In this document: one piece after another, positions 22,380 to 33,728 of the stretch
Layout: every line of letters begins with the position of its first letter
How positions within the stretch are numbered: the first letter of the stretch is position 1
Origin: Manihot esculenta
Lineage: Eukaryota > Streptophyta > Magnoliopsida > Malpighiales > Euphorbiaceae
NCBI RefSeq assembly: GCF_001659605.2
Contig: NC_035161.2
Coordinates: 186,001 to 250,000, forward strand
Length of the DNA: 64,000 bases
Reading direction: 5' to 3'
Position numbers and translations under genes: made by a program
The notes under the pieces: generated by a model
What the model saw: only the letters and a program-made list of their open reading frames with translations
The model's database searches: none
Told to the model about the DNA's origin: nothing

Positions 22380-23974
22380 TTAGAAGACAAATTTCTACGT
22401 GTCTCCCTCTTGTTTCCTAAACCAAACCTTTTCTGCTTAGCTCACAGCTTTTCAATAAAATTTGGTTACAATAGTATTATTGTATGATCAATTAGATGCT
22501 GCGGATGGGAACTCATTAGTACAAGAAATGGAATTTCAGGCAGATACTATATATTTCACTGTTGAAATTTTATTGTTATTTGTAAATTTATACCATTGGA
22601 ATAACAACGTAAAGTTTGGGAGTCTCAATTATTTACTTCCTGTTTTTTACCCTAACTCGGTTCATATTCAGATTATCTTAGATACATTCAGTACACTATT
22701 TTCAAGTGTATTTTTCTGAGAAATGTTATTTTAAGTTTTATTTATTTTTGAGATAAATATGAAAAAATCACTTGGTTTCGTTTTTCTTTTAAATAGAATT
22801 CGAATAATGTGATTTCACTTTTATCTCTAACACATTAAAGATGCTAATGTGATATTTAAAAATTAATTAAAAATATTTTTTAATTAAAGTTAATTATATT
22901 TTAATATTTAAAGTTTGATAAAGCATATAATTTATATATATTTATAAATTTAGTTATAAAATTTTATTTTATAATAAAATAGTCTCTTTTAATTATAATT
23001 ATTTATTTTTATATTTTTATAAATTAATTTTCAAATATTATAATTATTTATAAATAAATACATATATTTTTTTATAAATTAATTTCACATATCTATTAAA
23101 TATAATATCGTATATTTAGAAATTAATTAATAAAATTAAATTAAATAAAAAATTTTGGCCAATATATATTTAAATTTCAAATTTAAAATATTTTTTCCAT
23201 CTAACTTTTTCTTTCTCAACAGTTTTTTTTTTTAATTAGGGGAAAATGGAGATGTGAGAATTTTTATTTTAATATTTTTCGCATAGAAAATATTAAAATC
23301 TAATAAACAACGAGATCAATTTGTACCAGGGACTAATCTATAAAAATATAATGATTTATTTTAATTAAAAATATAAAGTTTAAAAATTATAGATTTATTT
23401 TATTAATCAAATAAGATTTAAAGGAATAAATTTAAAATGAATCCCTCTTAATTTCCTCATCTCTTTTCTTAAAATGAAGTTGTGATTTTATCAAGAAAAA
23501 ATACCAGAAAATTTTAAGAAAGAAAAATAAAAAAAAATATTTATATGGAACCGAAATGCCCACTACTTTTCTTTTTTTAAATTTTTTTTAATTTTTTAAT
23601 AAGTGAGAATCTATATAGATATTTCCAAATAAAGTATTGAATTTTATTTCTTTCTTAGATTTTATCTGTTAAATTCAATTATGGTTGGACAATTTTCTTT
23701 CATCCCCGTTCATATATAATAGGGTACATTATTATATACACTGAAATTTTTATATTTGAAAAATAAATTGTGTGATCAATATATACTTTAAGAATTCAAA
23801 TGTTATATATTTATTAGGATAATATAAACTGCGTTAATAGTGAAATTTAAAATAATTATAGTATAAAATACCTTAAATCATTTATCACATTAAATTATCC
23901 ATATGATTTCAATTACTTTTTTGTGTTCATAGTTATGTTTTATTTATAAATAAATATAATTAACCAGTCAATGA
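22380..23974. other. 3' flank of the WAT1-related gene and AT-rich intergenic sequence
   Basis: An AATAAAA at about 22455 may be the polyadenylation signal of the WAT1-related gene. The rest (22740-23974) is AT-rich with poly-A and poly-T runs and no supported gene. Confidence 0.4.
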
Positions 23975-24444
23975 TAGGGCTGAGCAGAATACGGTTTAAA
24001 CCGAAAAAATCAATCGAACCGAATTAATTCGAAAATTTAGTTTGATTTTTTATTCATTTCGGTTCGGTTCGATTTTTAATTTTAAAAATTTAGGTTATTT
24101 CGGTTCGGTTGATTTTGATCAGAAAAAAACCGAAAAAACCGAACCGAACCGATTAGTGATAATAATATGTTTTTTCAATAATATAGAGAAATTAAATTAT
24201 ATTAAGATTAAAATATTTTAATTAAATTTTAAAATACTAAAAATAAAGTGTAAAAAATAAAAAATTTATTAAAATTCGAAACTGATCAAACTGAACCGAA
24301 TCGAACCGAATCAGACCGGTTCGATTCAATTCGGTTTCTGACCAGAATCGATTCGGTTCGGTTTTTATAAATACTAAAATTTCAGTTTTCGGTTTATTCG
24401 ATTTGATTCGATTTTGAATCGAACCGATCGAATACTCACCCCTA
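23975..24444. mobile_element. hAT-like MITE, 470 bp
   Basis: Ends TAGGGCTGAGCA and (reverse complement of the right end) TAGGGGTGAGTA match at 10 of 12 positions. Flanks GTCAATGA (23967-23974) and ATCAATGA (24445-24452) form an 8-bp target duplication with one difference. The interior is filled with inverted CGGTTCGGTT / AACCGAACCG runs. There is no transposase. Confidence 0.7.
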
Positions 24445-24799
24445 ATCAATGAGATACAGACATATTGTGATACTTCCATATGATTTTTTTTCTTATCTTA
24501 ATTCAGTTTATTTTATAAATATCTCACCATATTGAATTATTTAATAATATTTTAAAGTAACAAACTTAAAATAAGTTCTAAATAAAATATTAGAGTAATG
24601 AAGATATTAGTAAGATTATTTATAATATTTAGGATCTCACACATTAATGAGCAGAAATCATCGTTTGTATTTTTATTTCTATCTTTTCCTATGAGCACAT
24701 GTTGTATTAATCGCATGCTATGATATTTTTTTCATTTTCAATAGAGTGTATGTCTCTATTCAAAATATCAAACAAAAGATAATATGAGCATACCTAATT

Positions 24800-25380
24800 A
24801 TTGGAGAAGTGGAAACAAATCCCACATTGTAAAATGACTTGGAAAAAGAAGAGTTTATAATTAAGATGGAGTTCAAACCAAAATGGTAGAGAAAGCCATC
24901 ATAACAAGCCCATTGAGTAATATTTTAGCCTAACACTCTCCTATGAAGACTTGGACCTCAACAATTTCTAACATGAATTTCCAACCCATTAAAATCCAAG
25001 GTTTAAGAATTTTCCTGTCAAGTTGGGCTAGCAATTACGGGCCAGACCCACCAAGAAAATTCAAGACCTACGGCCCAGGTCCTAAAGCTTAAAGATGGAG
25101 GCTTAGAAACAAAGACCCATTCATGTTGAAGACTAAGTCCCAAAACATTAAAAATGTTTGAGACTCAAAAAAGAATATAAGGCCATGATAAAAAAAAAAA
25201 AAAAATGAAGGCAAGTTATAATTGGAACATGCCAGTTGGACTTAGATGGAAATATTTATAAATTAGGCATTTTGGAGAAGGTCACTACAACAAGTCTATT
25301 GATAAATATTTTAGCCTAGAACTCTCCCGTGAAAACTTGGATTGTGCTCTTCAGCAATTTTTAACACTAATGTTTAAATT
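24800..25380. repeat. Pair of diverged direct repeats, probably old LTR pieces
   Basis: Two segments (about 24850-24975 and 25252-25372) share GTTTATAA/ATTTATAA, AAATATTTTAGCCTA and ACTCTCCYRTGAARACTTGGA in the same order about 390 bases apart. ATCCCACATTG upstream is typical of plant copia LTRs. The family is not certain. Confidence 0.4.
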
Positions 25381-25686
25381 TGAGTTCTCCAAACTACTCG
25401 TTCTATTAGAATTTTATTTGACTGTAAAGATAGATAATATAACTTATTCATATAAGATCAATGTAAATAAAAATAACATATTAATCTCTAATAATTAATC
25501 TCAATACTTTTTTGAGATAACATTCAGTATTATAAGTTTTTTAGCAAGGTTTTATCTATATATAAAAGAAAACTTATAATTTTTTATATTTTATTATCTC
25601 ACTAAATATGAAATTAATGTTGTGTGAGGAGACATTTTTTATTTGTTCTGACATTCTTTTCATAATCAGATCCTCTTATATAAAAC

Positions 25687-27713
25687 TGTAATATCCTGCT
25701 AAGCTTCGGTATCAGAATTCTACCTTTTCAACGAAACCTCTATTGAAATCCAGAATCTCGAAACTGAAAATTTTGAAAGGGTAAAATAGATTTTTATAAA
25801 ATGAATTTTAAGTATTTTAAAAATATGTTTAAAAAAAATATTTTAGAGGATTTTAAAGTTCAGCCGCCGAATGTGCCTTTTCCAGCTCACCTGTAAATTA
25901 AGCTCAATATGAAAATAGAGAGATATTTTCTCCATTTTCAAGCAGAGGTAAGCTTATGAAATGCTTTGGTAATTTCACTGTAAACCCCCTTAAAAACCTT
26001 AAAAAATTCATGTTTTATCTTTTGGTTTAAAGATTTTTAGCTCAGGAATTTAAAGTTTTACAATGTTTGGCTTGATTCACAAGTTTGTTTCTTCCTCTAT
26101 TCTTAGATCTTCTGCTGGTGTTGTTTTTTCCCATAAGTAAGCTTAATCTTGCCTCTTTGTTGCTCTTATAATTTTAAGGCATAGAATGTAGGTTGATTTT
26201 AAGTGTTTTGGCTTTGCACGTAAAAGTTTTGAGTAGTTTTAAGTTAAGTTTTGAATTTGTGATTAATCCTTGCTTGTTGGTTGCATGTTAGTGTTTTGAT
26301 ATTGCTTGAGTCGTTCTAAACCTTGTAAGTCAATATTGTGTGTTCCTTTGTGTTGTTGAGGAGTTTAGTTGCATTTTGGAGACTGTTGACATAAGGTAGA
26401 ATTGGGTTTTACATTGCAGAAGAATCCAGATTTGGCCACCAAAATCAGATTCAACTGTCGATTCTACCTGTGAAGGTTACCCTTTTAGCAGCCTAATCTG
26501 CCTCTGAAAGTTTTATTTTCAGATTTATAAGGGGATTTTAGGCCTTCGGACTTGCTGCCAAAAGTACCCTATGCAACCATTTTTAGCATGTTTTCTATAT
26601 GCTTTCTTATATGCTTTTAAGGGTCTTTTGGGTACTTTTAAGAGTTGTAAAAATTATGTTTGGTCTCTCATTTAATTTCATCTATATAAGACTGGACTTG
26701 AAAGACAGTAGAGGCCACTAGTGAGATAAATGATTTAAAGTTAGGTTTGCATCAGGTAGAGGTGAGCAGAATTAAACTAAACTATTATTTTAAAAGAAAT
26801 CAAATGTTTTAAGCTTGCTCACCCATGACGAATGTCATTGTGTATATGAATAGGTTGTTTTGCATTAGAATCTATGAATATGATGCATTGTATAATTAAT
26901 TGTTATTGTGGATGGATGTTGAATGACCCACTAGCCCTTGAGCATATTATGATATATTATGATGGATGCAGAAGTCCAGGTCGACACCCATTCTACACCC
27001 TTGGCACTATGTGAGAGAAATATCAGGGTGCTCATCCTACGTCCCTAGCAATATGGATGTGTTATGTTATATTGAAGAGGAAGTTATAAGAAGCACTCAT
27101 TGTGGGGTGGGCACTATTAGTATTATGGAGGATTACTGGTGACAAGTCCATTTCGATATGAATTATTCGTCTTATGATGCATTCATATGATTATATATTT
27201 ATTAAACTATTTTATATTATGTTTCTACTCTCTAGACTGTAGTAGCTTATCCCTTTCCTCTAACTTCAGGTTTGCAAGAACAGAGTTAGCTCGGGAAGTC
27301 AGCAATGTTCTTTAGTATAGCTCTTATGTAATATTTCAGTTGTGAACATGTAATATATTATTGTTTAGAGTTGTGTTTTGCCCAAATTTTTCTTCTATGG
27401 TGTCTTTGCCAATAATCTTTATATGTAAAAGTTTTAAGTTTAAGGTATGTTTGAACTAAACTGTAGTATTTTTTTATGATCATACTGGAGTATTTGATGA
27501 GGGCTTCTAGTATGGGTTTATGTTTTCAGTTATATATGTATACACATACCGAGTTTTGGTTCATGTGATGTAAATTTTTATTTACGTTTTTAATATCTTA
27601 TTTGGGATTATATCAGATGTAACAGGATGTATAGTAGGCCTACTATGGGCTCCGGCGACCTTAAATCGACTGAACCTTAGCACCGATAGTGATCCGGTTT
27701 TCTGGTTGTTACA
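25687..27713 (+). mobile_element. Old solo LTR, Ty3/gypsy (chromovirus-like), 2027 bp
   Basis: It starts TGTAATATCCTGC and ends CTGGTTGTTACA. Flanks AAAAC (25682-25686) and AAAAT (27714-27718) are a target duplication with one difference. Its first ~150 bases (GGTATCAGAATTCTACC, GAAAGGGTAAAAT) and the CACCCATTCTACRCCC segment near 26985 match the reverse complement of the solo LTR at 55751-58018, so both belong to one family. No primer site or pol follows. Confidence 0.75.
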
Positions 27714-28279
27714 AAAATATCATGTATAAATTGCACTATTAAAATACTATTTTGAATACTATTAACTCAATAAATTAATCTTTATACAAACTCAATGATA
27801 TCACATACCTATACAAAATATCTTCAATTCTAGGCTTCATTTAGTATGAAGTCATTTTATGTGAATAAATGCATTTATTGTTCACTTTATGTGCAACTAT
27901 ATCCCTAATATATTAAATAGTATTATACATTATTATTTCTTACTATTCCATGATATGATACTATGATTTAGTAAAAAGACATAATTGAAGATATACTTAT
28001 ACGAATCTAAAACTTCCCAATCTACTTTTGTGTAACCTTCCAATTGCAAACTATTTTCTTGATAACATAATAAATGTATCTAATATGCTTTTAAGATATC
28101 TCAATATTCTTTTCACTACTTTTCAGTATGCCTACCCAGGGTCAGATAGATATCAACTTACTATGCTCACTTTATAAAATATTAGGTCTCATCCACTACA
28201 TAGCATATGCTAAACTCTCAAGTACACTAGCAAATGAAATATTTTTCATTTAAGCTCTCTCTTCTAGAGTCTCAGGACA
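27714..28279. other. AT-rich sequence between solo LTR and copia fragment
   Basis: No open frame or terminal repeat. It contains a CTACATAGCATATGCTAAAC-like segment near 28197 that could be the 3' end of the minus-strand copia pol, but the match is too weak to assign. Confidence 0.3.
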
Positions 28280-29095
28280 TAATCTTTGACTTAAAAGTTT
28301 TCTTTTGAAAATAAAAGTATCTATAAATTTAAAGTCTTGCATATTAGATCGCTATAAGATTTTCATGACATATTGCTCTTGGAAAATAGACAATAACCTT
28401 CTTGAGTGATCTCTTAGAATCTTAACTCCAAAAATATATGTAACTTTCCCCATATCCTTCATCTCAAAATTATATGAAAACCATTCTTTAGCGGTTGCAA
28501 TATGCTCACTATCTTTTCTAACTATTAGTATGTCATCTACATAAAATAATAAATTACTAATTTGTCATTAGATGTTTTGGTATATTCATAATGATCCTCA
28601 TTGATCATAGTGAAAATATAAGACATTATTACATTATGAAATCTAATATACCACTAATTTGAAAATTATTTAAGACCTTAAATTGACTTTAATAGTCTAC
28701 ATATTTTGTACTCTTGGGCATTTGTGATGATACCTATGGGTTATTTCATGTAAAGTTCTTGTTCTAATTATTCATTGAGAGAAGCAGTCTTCACATTTAA
28801 ATGATTTAAGATTGAAATTAGCAACTAATGCCAAATTAATTTCATCAAGGTGAATCTTATAGCCAGTAAAAAAGTTTCTTCATAATCTATTCCTTTCTGC
28901 TGTGCACCCTTTGGCTTCCAAATGAGCTTTATATCTCTATATATTATCATTAACTTTATGTTTAATTTTGAGAATCTACCTATTCTCAATTGCTTTATAT
29001 CCTAGTGGAAACTCTATTAATTACTAAACTTTATTTAATTTTATTGACTCCACTTTCTCTTTCATTACTTTAATCAATTTTTTCTTAATTGAAGA
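28280..29095 (-). pseudogene. Ty1/copia reverse transcriptase fragment, heavily decayed
   Basis: The minus strand at 28546-28532 reads FYVDD, the copia catalytic box, followed by a KDSEHIA-like stretch. Near 28915-28860 it reads KGIDYEETF, the conserved block upstream of it. Many stops and frame changes separate these blocks. Gag and integrase are not visible on this strand here. Confidence 0.6.
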
Positions 29096-29122
29096 TCTAA
29101 GAGCCCCATTTACATTACTCAT

Positions 29123-30020
29123 TAATGAGTTGTAAAACTCATAATTTTTTCCTTATTTAATTCAATAATTTTGCTGTAATTTTGATATAAATATTTAATT
29201 TTACTTGAAATTTAATTTTAGACAGGTTTTTGAGCAGAAGTTGAGAAAATGAATGAAAAAAGGCTGAATTAAAAGATTTTTGTATTGGGAGGTTGCAACA
29301 TTGGCCAAACCTATAACCCAAGGCGATGGGAAGTTTCAGAAAGCGCCACCTCAGCAAATTTTGCCACCAAAGCAAGGATAAGATAAGTTTCAAGTTGGAT
29401 CAAACACAATCAGATTAGGATAGGGATAAGATAAGAGTAGTAGAGTTTATTTTAAATTATTAAATTCTATCTTTTTGTGCCTATACAAAGGCTTCTAAAA
29501 TTAAACCTAGGCATTATATTTTCTCCTCTCCCTTTTCTCCTCTCTTGCTGTCGCCCCCATCTTCCTCTCCATCTAATTCTTTTCTTTTTCTTCTTCTTTT
29601 CTTTTTCTTTTCCTTAGTTGTTGCAATTTTATTATGGCCTTTAGAGGCTAAACAATTATTTTCAATTGAATGTTAAATTAAATTGAGGTTTTATTCAAGT
29701 TGTGAGGTTATGTGCTTTAATTTTTTTTCATCTTATTTCTATTTTATGTTAATTTCTGAATTCAAGGAATATTACCTCCATTGTTGTTTTCTTGAGAATT
29801 CAAGGCCCATTGAATCTTTTGAAAAGACAACATATTGCTAATTAATCTAATTAAATCCGTAATTATTTAATTGGATTAATAACAAATAGCAATTAATATA
29901 TTAGTTTATATTAAGAAATTAGTAGATTTAATTTAAATAAAATGTATTTTTTTATTGATCAATTTTGGCTTCTTCTCTCTTAATGCAGTTGACTAATTAA
30001 ATCTACATGCGTGTTGGGGT
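29123..30020 (+). mobile_element. LTR-B remnant (copy 2), 5' two-thirds
   Basis: It starts TAATGAGTTG (copy 3 starts TGATGAGTTG at 54494) and follows copy 3 through AAGTTGAGAAAATG, the pyrimidine-rich leader near 29520-29620, and AAATCTACATGCGTGTTGGGG. It then stops matching at about 30020, where copia sequence begins soon after. It lies between copia fragments of opposite orientation. Confidence 0.7.
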
Positions 30021-30069
30021 GATCTAGATTGTACAATATCTCAAGTCTGTTTTAGAGAAAATAAGGATA

Positions 30070-32430
30070 TCAATCATGAAATAATACAATGGTACAGGCG
30101 CTTAGGGCATCTATAATGTTTTGTCTTAGAAAAACTTTATCCTACTTTATTTGCTAGAACTCAGTTTGGTTCATTATTTTGTGATGCTTGTGAGTATGCT
30201 AAGCACACTAGAACTTCCGATCCTTTGAGTCATAATAAAAGTTAAATTCCTTTTGTGACTATTCATTCTAATGTTTGGGGGTCTATTCAAATTGTCTCCT
30301 TATTTGGTAATAAATGGTTTGTCACTTTTATTGATTGTTACGCTCGGATGACTTTGGTATATTTGATTAAAGCGAAAAGTGATGTCTTTTCTTGTTTTCA
30401 ATCATTTCACAAAGATGATTTGTACTCAGTTTGAGACTAAGAAAATTTTGAGAACTGACAATGGAAGAGAATATATGGATAGTAGGTTTTTTGCTTATTT
30501 GGAGTCCCATGGGATAGTACACTAGACAAATTGTCCTTATACTAGTGCATAAAATATGGTTGCTGAAAGGAAAAATAGGGATCTATTAGAGGTAGCTCGA
30601 TCTCTTTTGTTCACCATGAACCTACCCAAAGCATATTAGAGAGATGCAGTTCTTGTATTTGCTTATCTTATCAATCGAATGCCCCCAAAGCCCTTGACTT
30701 TATGTGTCCTTTGGAGGTTCTACAAGGAAGGAATTCATAAATTATTCCACAAAGTATTTGGGTGTGTTTGCTTTGACCATACTAGGATAGTGGGAAAGTT
30801 GGACCCCAAAACCCTTAAATATGTGTTTGTTGGGTATTCTCTTCCACAGAAGAGATACAGGTATTATGACCCTCAATCTAGGAAATACTTTGTCAATATG
30901 GATGTTACCTTCAGAGAAACTAAAGTCTATTCCAGGACCACCCACTTACCTCTTTAGAGGGAGAATAATGAGTAAGAAGCGGTGATTCCGAATTTAGTGA
31001 TTCCGAATAATCTAGTTCAGAAAGAGAGTTTTAGTAGAAAGAGGGAGACGTCTTATCACTAGGAGAGAATTGGATGCTTGGATAAGACGAATTTGAGGAG
31101 ATATTCAAGGAGAGACAAGGCAAAAGAAGTCATTATGCAGCCTACTTAGAGTCAAGAATATTTCTTTTCTTTTGGTGAGTCACCCTCAACTCTTGAATGC
31201 TCCAATGATTTAGATAAACTTATTGCACAAATAAAAGGTGTTAGATCTTATACTAAATATCATATTTCTAACTTTATTTCTTATGAATCCTTGTCTCTTT
31301 CTAATAGAGTCTTTGGCTTGTCTATTTCCTCTATGTCTATTCCATAGAATTGGAAGGAAGCTGTCGGAGATCCTAAATGGAAGGGAGCAATGATTGAAGA
31401 GATGAAAGTACTGGCAAAAAATGAAATATAAGAGCTTGTCTCTTTCCCACCTAGGAAGAAACTAGTTGGCTATAAGTGGGTATTCACAGTGAAACACAAA
31501 GCTGATAGCACAATTGAACGGTTTAAGACCAAATTAGTTGCTAAAGATTTCACCCAAACCTATGAAGTGGATTATCTAGAGACATTTACTCCAGTTGTAA
31601 AAATGAACTCAATCAGAGTCTTATTATCTTGTGCAGCTAACTTAGACTAGGATTTACTGCAGTTCGATGTGAAAAATGCATTTTTCCATGGAGATTTAGA
31701 GGAAGAGGTGTTCATAGAGATCCCTCCTGAGTTTGATGGTGAGGAGACACAGAGAAAAGTGTGCAAATTAAAAAAGACTTTGTATGGACTAAAACAATCT
31801 CTCAGAGCTTGGTTTGACAGGTTTAGCAGAGCCATAATGTCCTTTAGTTAGCAACAGAGCAGTGTAGATTACATTCTGTTTATTAAACATCACAAAGGTA
31901 AGATCATCTTTCTTATTGTGTATGTTGATGATATAGTGGTGACAGGTGATGATAAAGAGGAAATGACTCAACTAAAAAGTTTATTGACTCAAAAATTTGA
32001 AATAAAAAATCTAGGAAAACTTCAATATTTTCTAGGTATTGAGGTGGTTAGATTAGAAAAAAAGGGATTTTTATCTTCCAAAGAAAATACATTTTGGATC
32101 TTTTTGAAGAAACTAGTATGTTGGGATGTAAACTAGTTAAATCTCCCATTAAAAGTACTTACAAAATGCAAGCAAAAACTTGTGGATATTGAAAAATTAA
32201 TAAATTAGTAGGAAGGTTGATTTATTTCTCACACGCTCGATCATATATAGCATATACTGTTCGCTTAGTCAACCAATTCATGTATCACCCTTGCAATACT
32301 CATATGCATACTTTCTTTTGCATATTGAGATATCTAAAGTCTACGCAAAGAAATGGTTTCTTTACTCCTAATATGGTCACTTCCGAATTGAAGTTTTTAA
32401 AAATGCAGATTGGACATGATCTCTTAATGA
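30070..32430 (+). pseudogene. Ty1/copia pol fragment (integrase, reverse transcriptase, part of RNase H)
   Basis: Visible in order: a pre-integrase segment with CDACEYAKHTR (about 30180), integrase with FVTFIDCYARMT (about 30320) and RTDNGREY (about 30450), and the KVFGCVCFDH and FVGYS blocks (about 30755-30840). Then WVFTVKHKADSTIERFK (about 31480), [18 protein letters not shown] (about 31665) and VYVDDIVVTGDD (31918-31953). A YFSHARSYIAYTV segment (about 32220) opens the region before RNase H, where the match fades near 32430. Numerous stops and several frame changes; no gag or LTR can be assigned. It is a dead copy. Confidence 0.8.
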
Positions 32431-33240
32431 TAGAAAATCAACCTCTAATATCCTTTAAAGTATTAGACAAATTTACTAGATTAAAATCAAATCATATTCG
32501 CATTAACTCAATTAATTAAATAGTAAAATGATTTGTAGGAATATTTTTACATCTATAAGTATTAACTCTTAATTTCACTTAAAAGAGAAAATTAATAAAA
32601 TACTCATTCTAACAATTACTAATCACTCGTCAGCTATTTTTGCTTTTATCGGTTGAGAAACAAAGCCCATGCTATTACAAGTTCAATGTCAATGGTCTCG
32701 TGCCCTTCCAACAGTTGATCTATCTCTTCTTGTTGTGATTCTCAAAACTATCATTCGCCGCTGTTACAAGTTCATAGGAATTAACATTCTAATGGAGGTC
32801 TGCTCACTCTCAACGACTGCTAGGTGTCGCCGTCAAAATTTGAATGGTGAGAGACGGCTTGACACAAATGAAATGGGCAGAGGGTATTGCAAGCATGTAG
32901 ATTCTGTAATTTTTTTTTTTCGATTTTTTATATACTAATATTAGGATAAAGATGATAAGAGAGAATAAATACTCTTTTTTAAATTCTTTTATCATCTAAA
33001 ATTTGCAATCCCAGTAAAAAGATTTTAATAATATTTAAATTGAAATTAAATAGTTTTTTTTCCTCAAAATTTAAAGAAATAAATTAATAATTATACAATT
33101 TTTTTAATTTTCAAGTCTTCAACTGTTTAGTTACTTAAAATTAATTTAAAAAAAAAGCTAAAAAAATTCCATTAGAAAAGAGATAATTTTTTTTTAAATA
33201 AAATAATAAAGTAATTAATAGTAATTTTCCCTTAATTATA
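32431..33240. other. Intergenic sequence upstream of the RING-CH gene
   Basis: Mostly AT-rich. A short GC-richer island (32640-32840) has open frames under 100 codons without a recognisable product. 33000-33240 is poly-A/T rich. Confidence 0.35.
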
Positions 33241-33728
33241 TTCTCAAATCTTCATCTCTCTTCCAGGCGATGGACTTTCCTTTTTCAGATTTTCTCTCTT
33301 CGGTTTCCTTTTCCATTTCCATTTCGATGACCAACCCCAAGTTTAATTATCAAATTTAGTACCAAATTAAGCAATTTCTTCCGTCTTTTACGAACCAAAA
33401 CCAGTCTCTACTCTCCAAGGTACGCACTTTCGTTTCTCCTGCTTCCTTTCTCTTATGCAATGGAGAAAATCACTTCAACTGTTGTCTTCTTACCATGCAA
33501 TTTTCATCTGGGTCCTTCTTTTAACGAGTTCTTGAATTGATTGTTACTTTTTTTTCCTGTTTGATGCTTCATTTTAATTCAACAAGTGAATTCCTTTTCT
33601 TATTCTCCTTCAGACTTCGAAAAATTTGATGTCTTTGACATTATTACGTTTTGGGAAAGAAGCCTAATTTCCATTTTTTTTAAGCAAGTGAAGTCTTGTT
33701 TTCTAGGCTTGGGATCAATTGGGATCAG

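Noticed and set aside
24237..24479. 80-codon minus-strand frame with repeated RF/NRT residues
   Set aside because: It lies in the hAT-like MITE and reflects its CGGTTCGGTT repeats.
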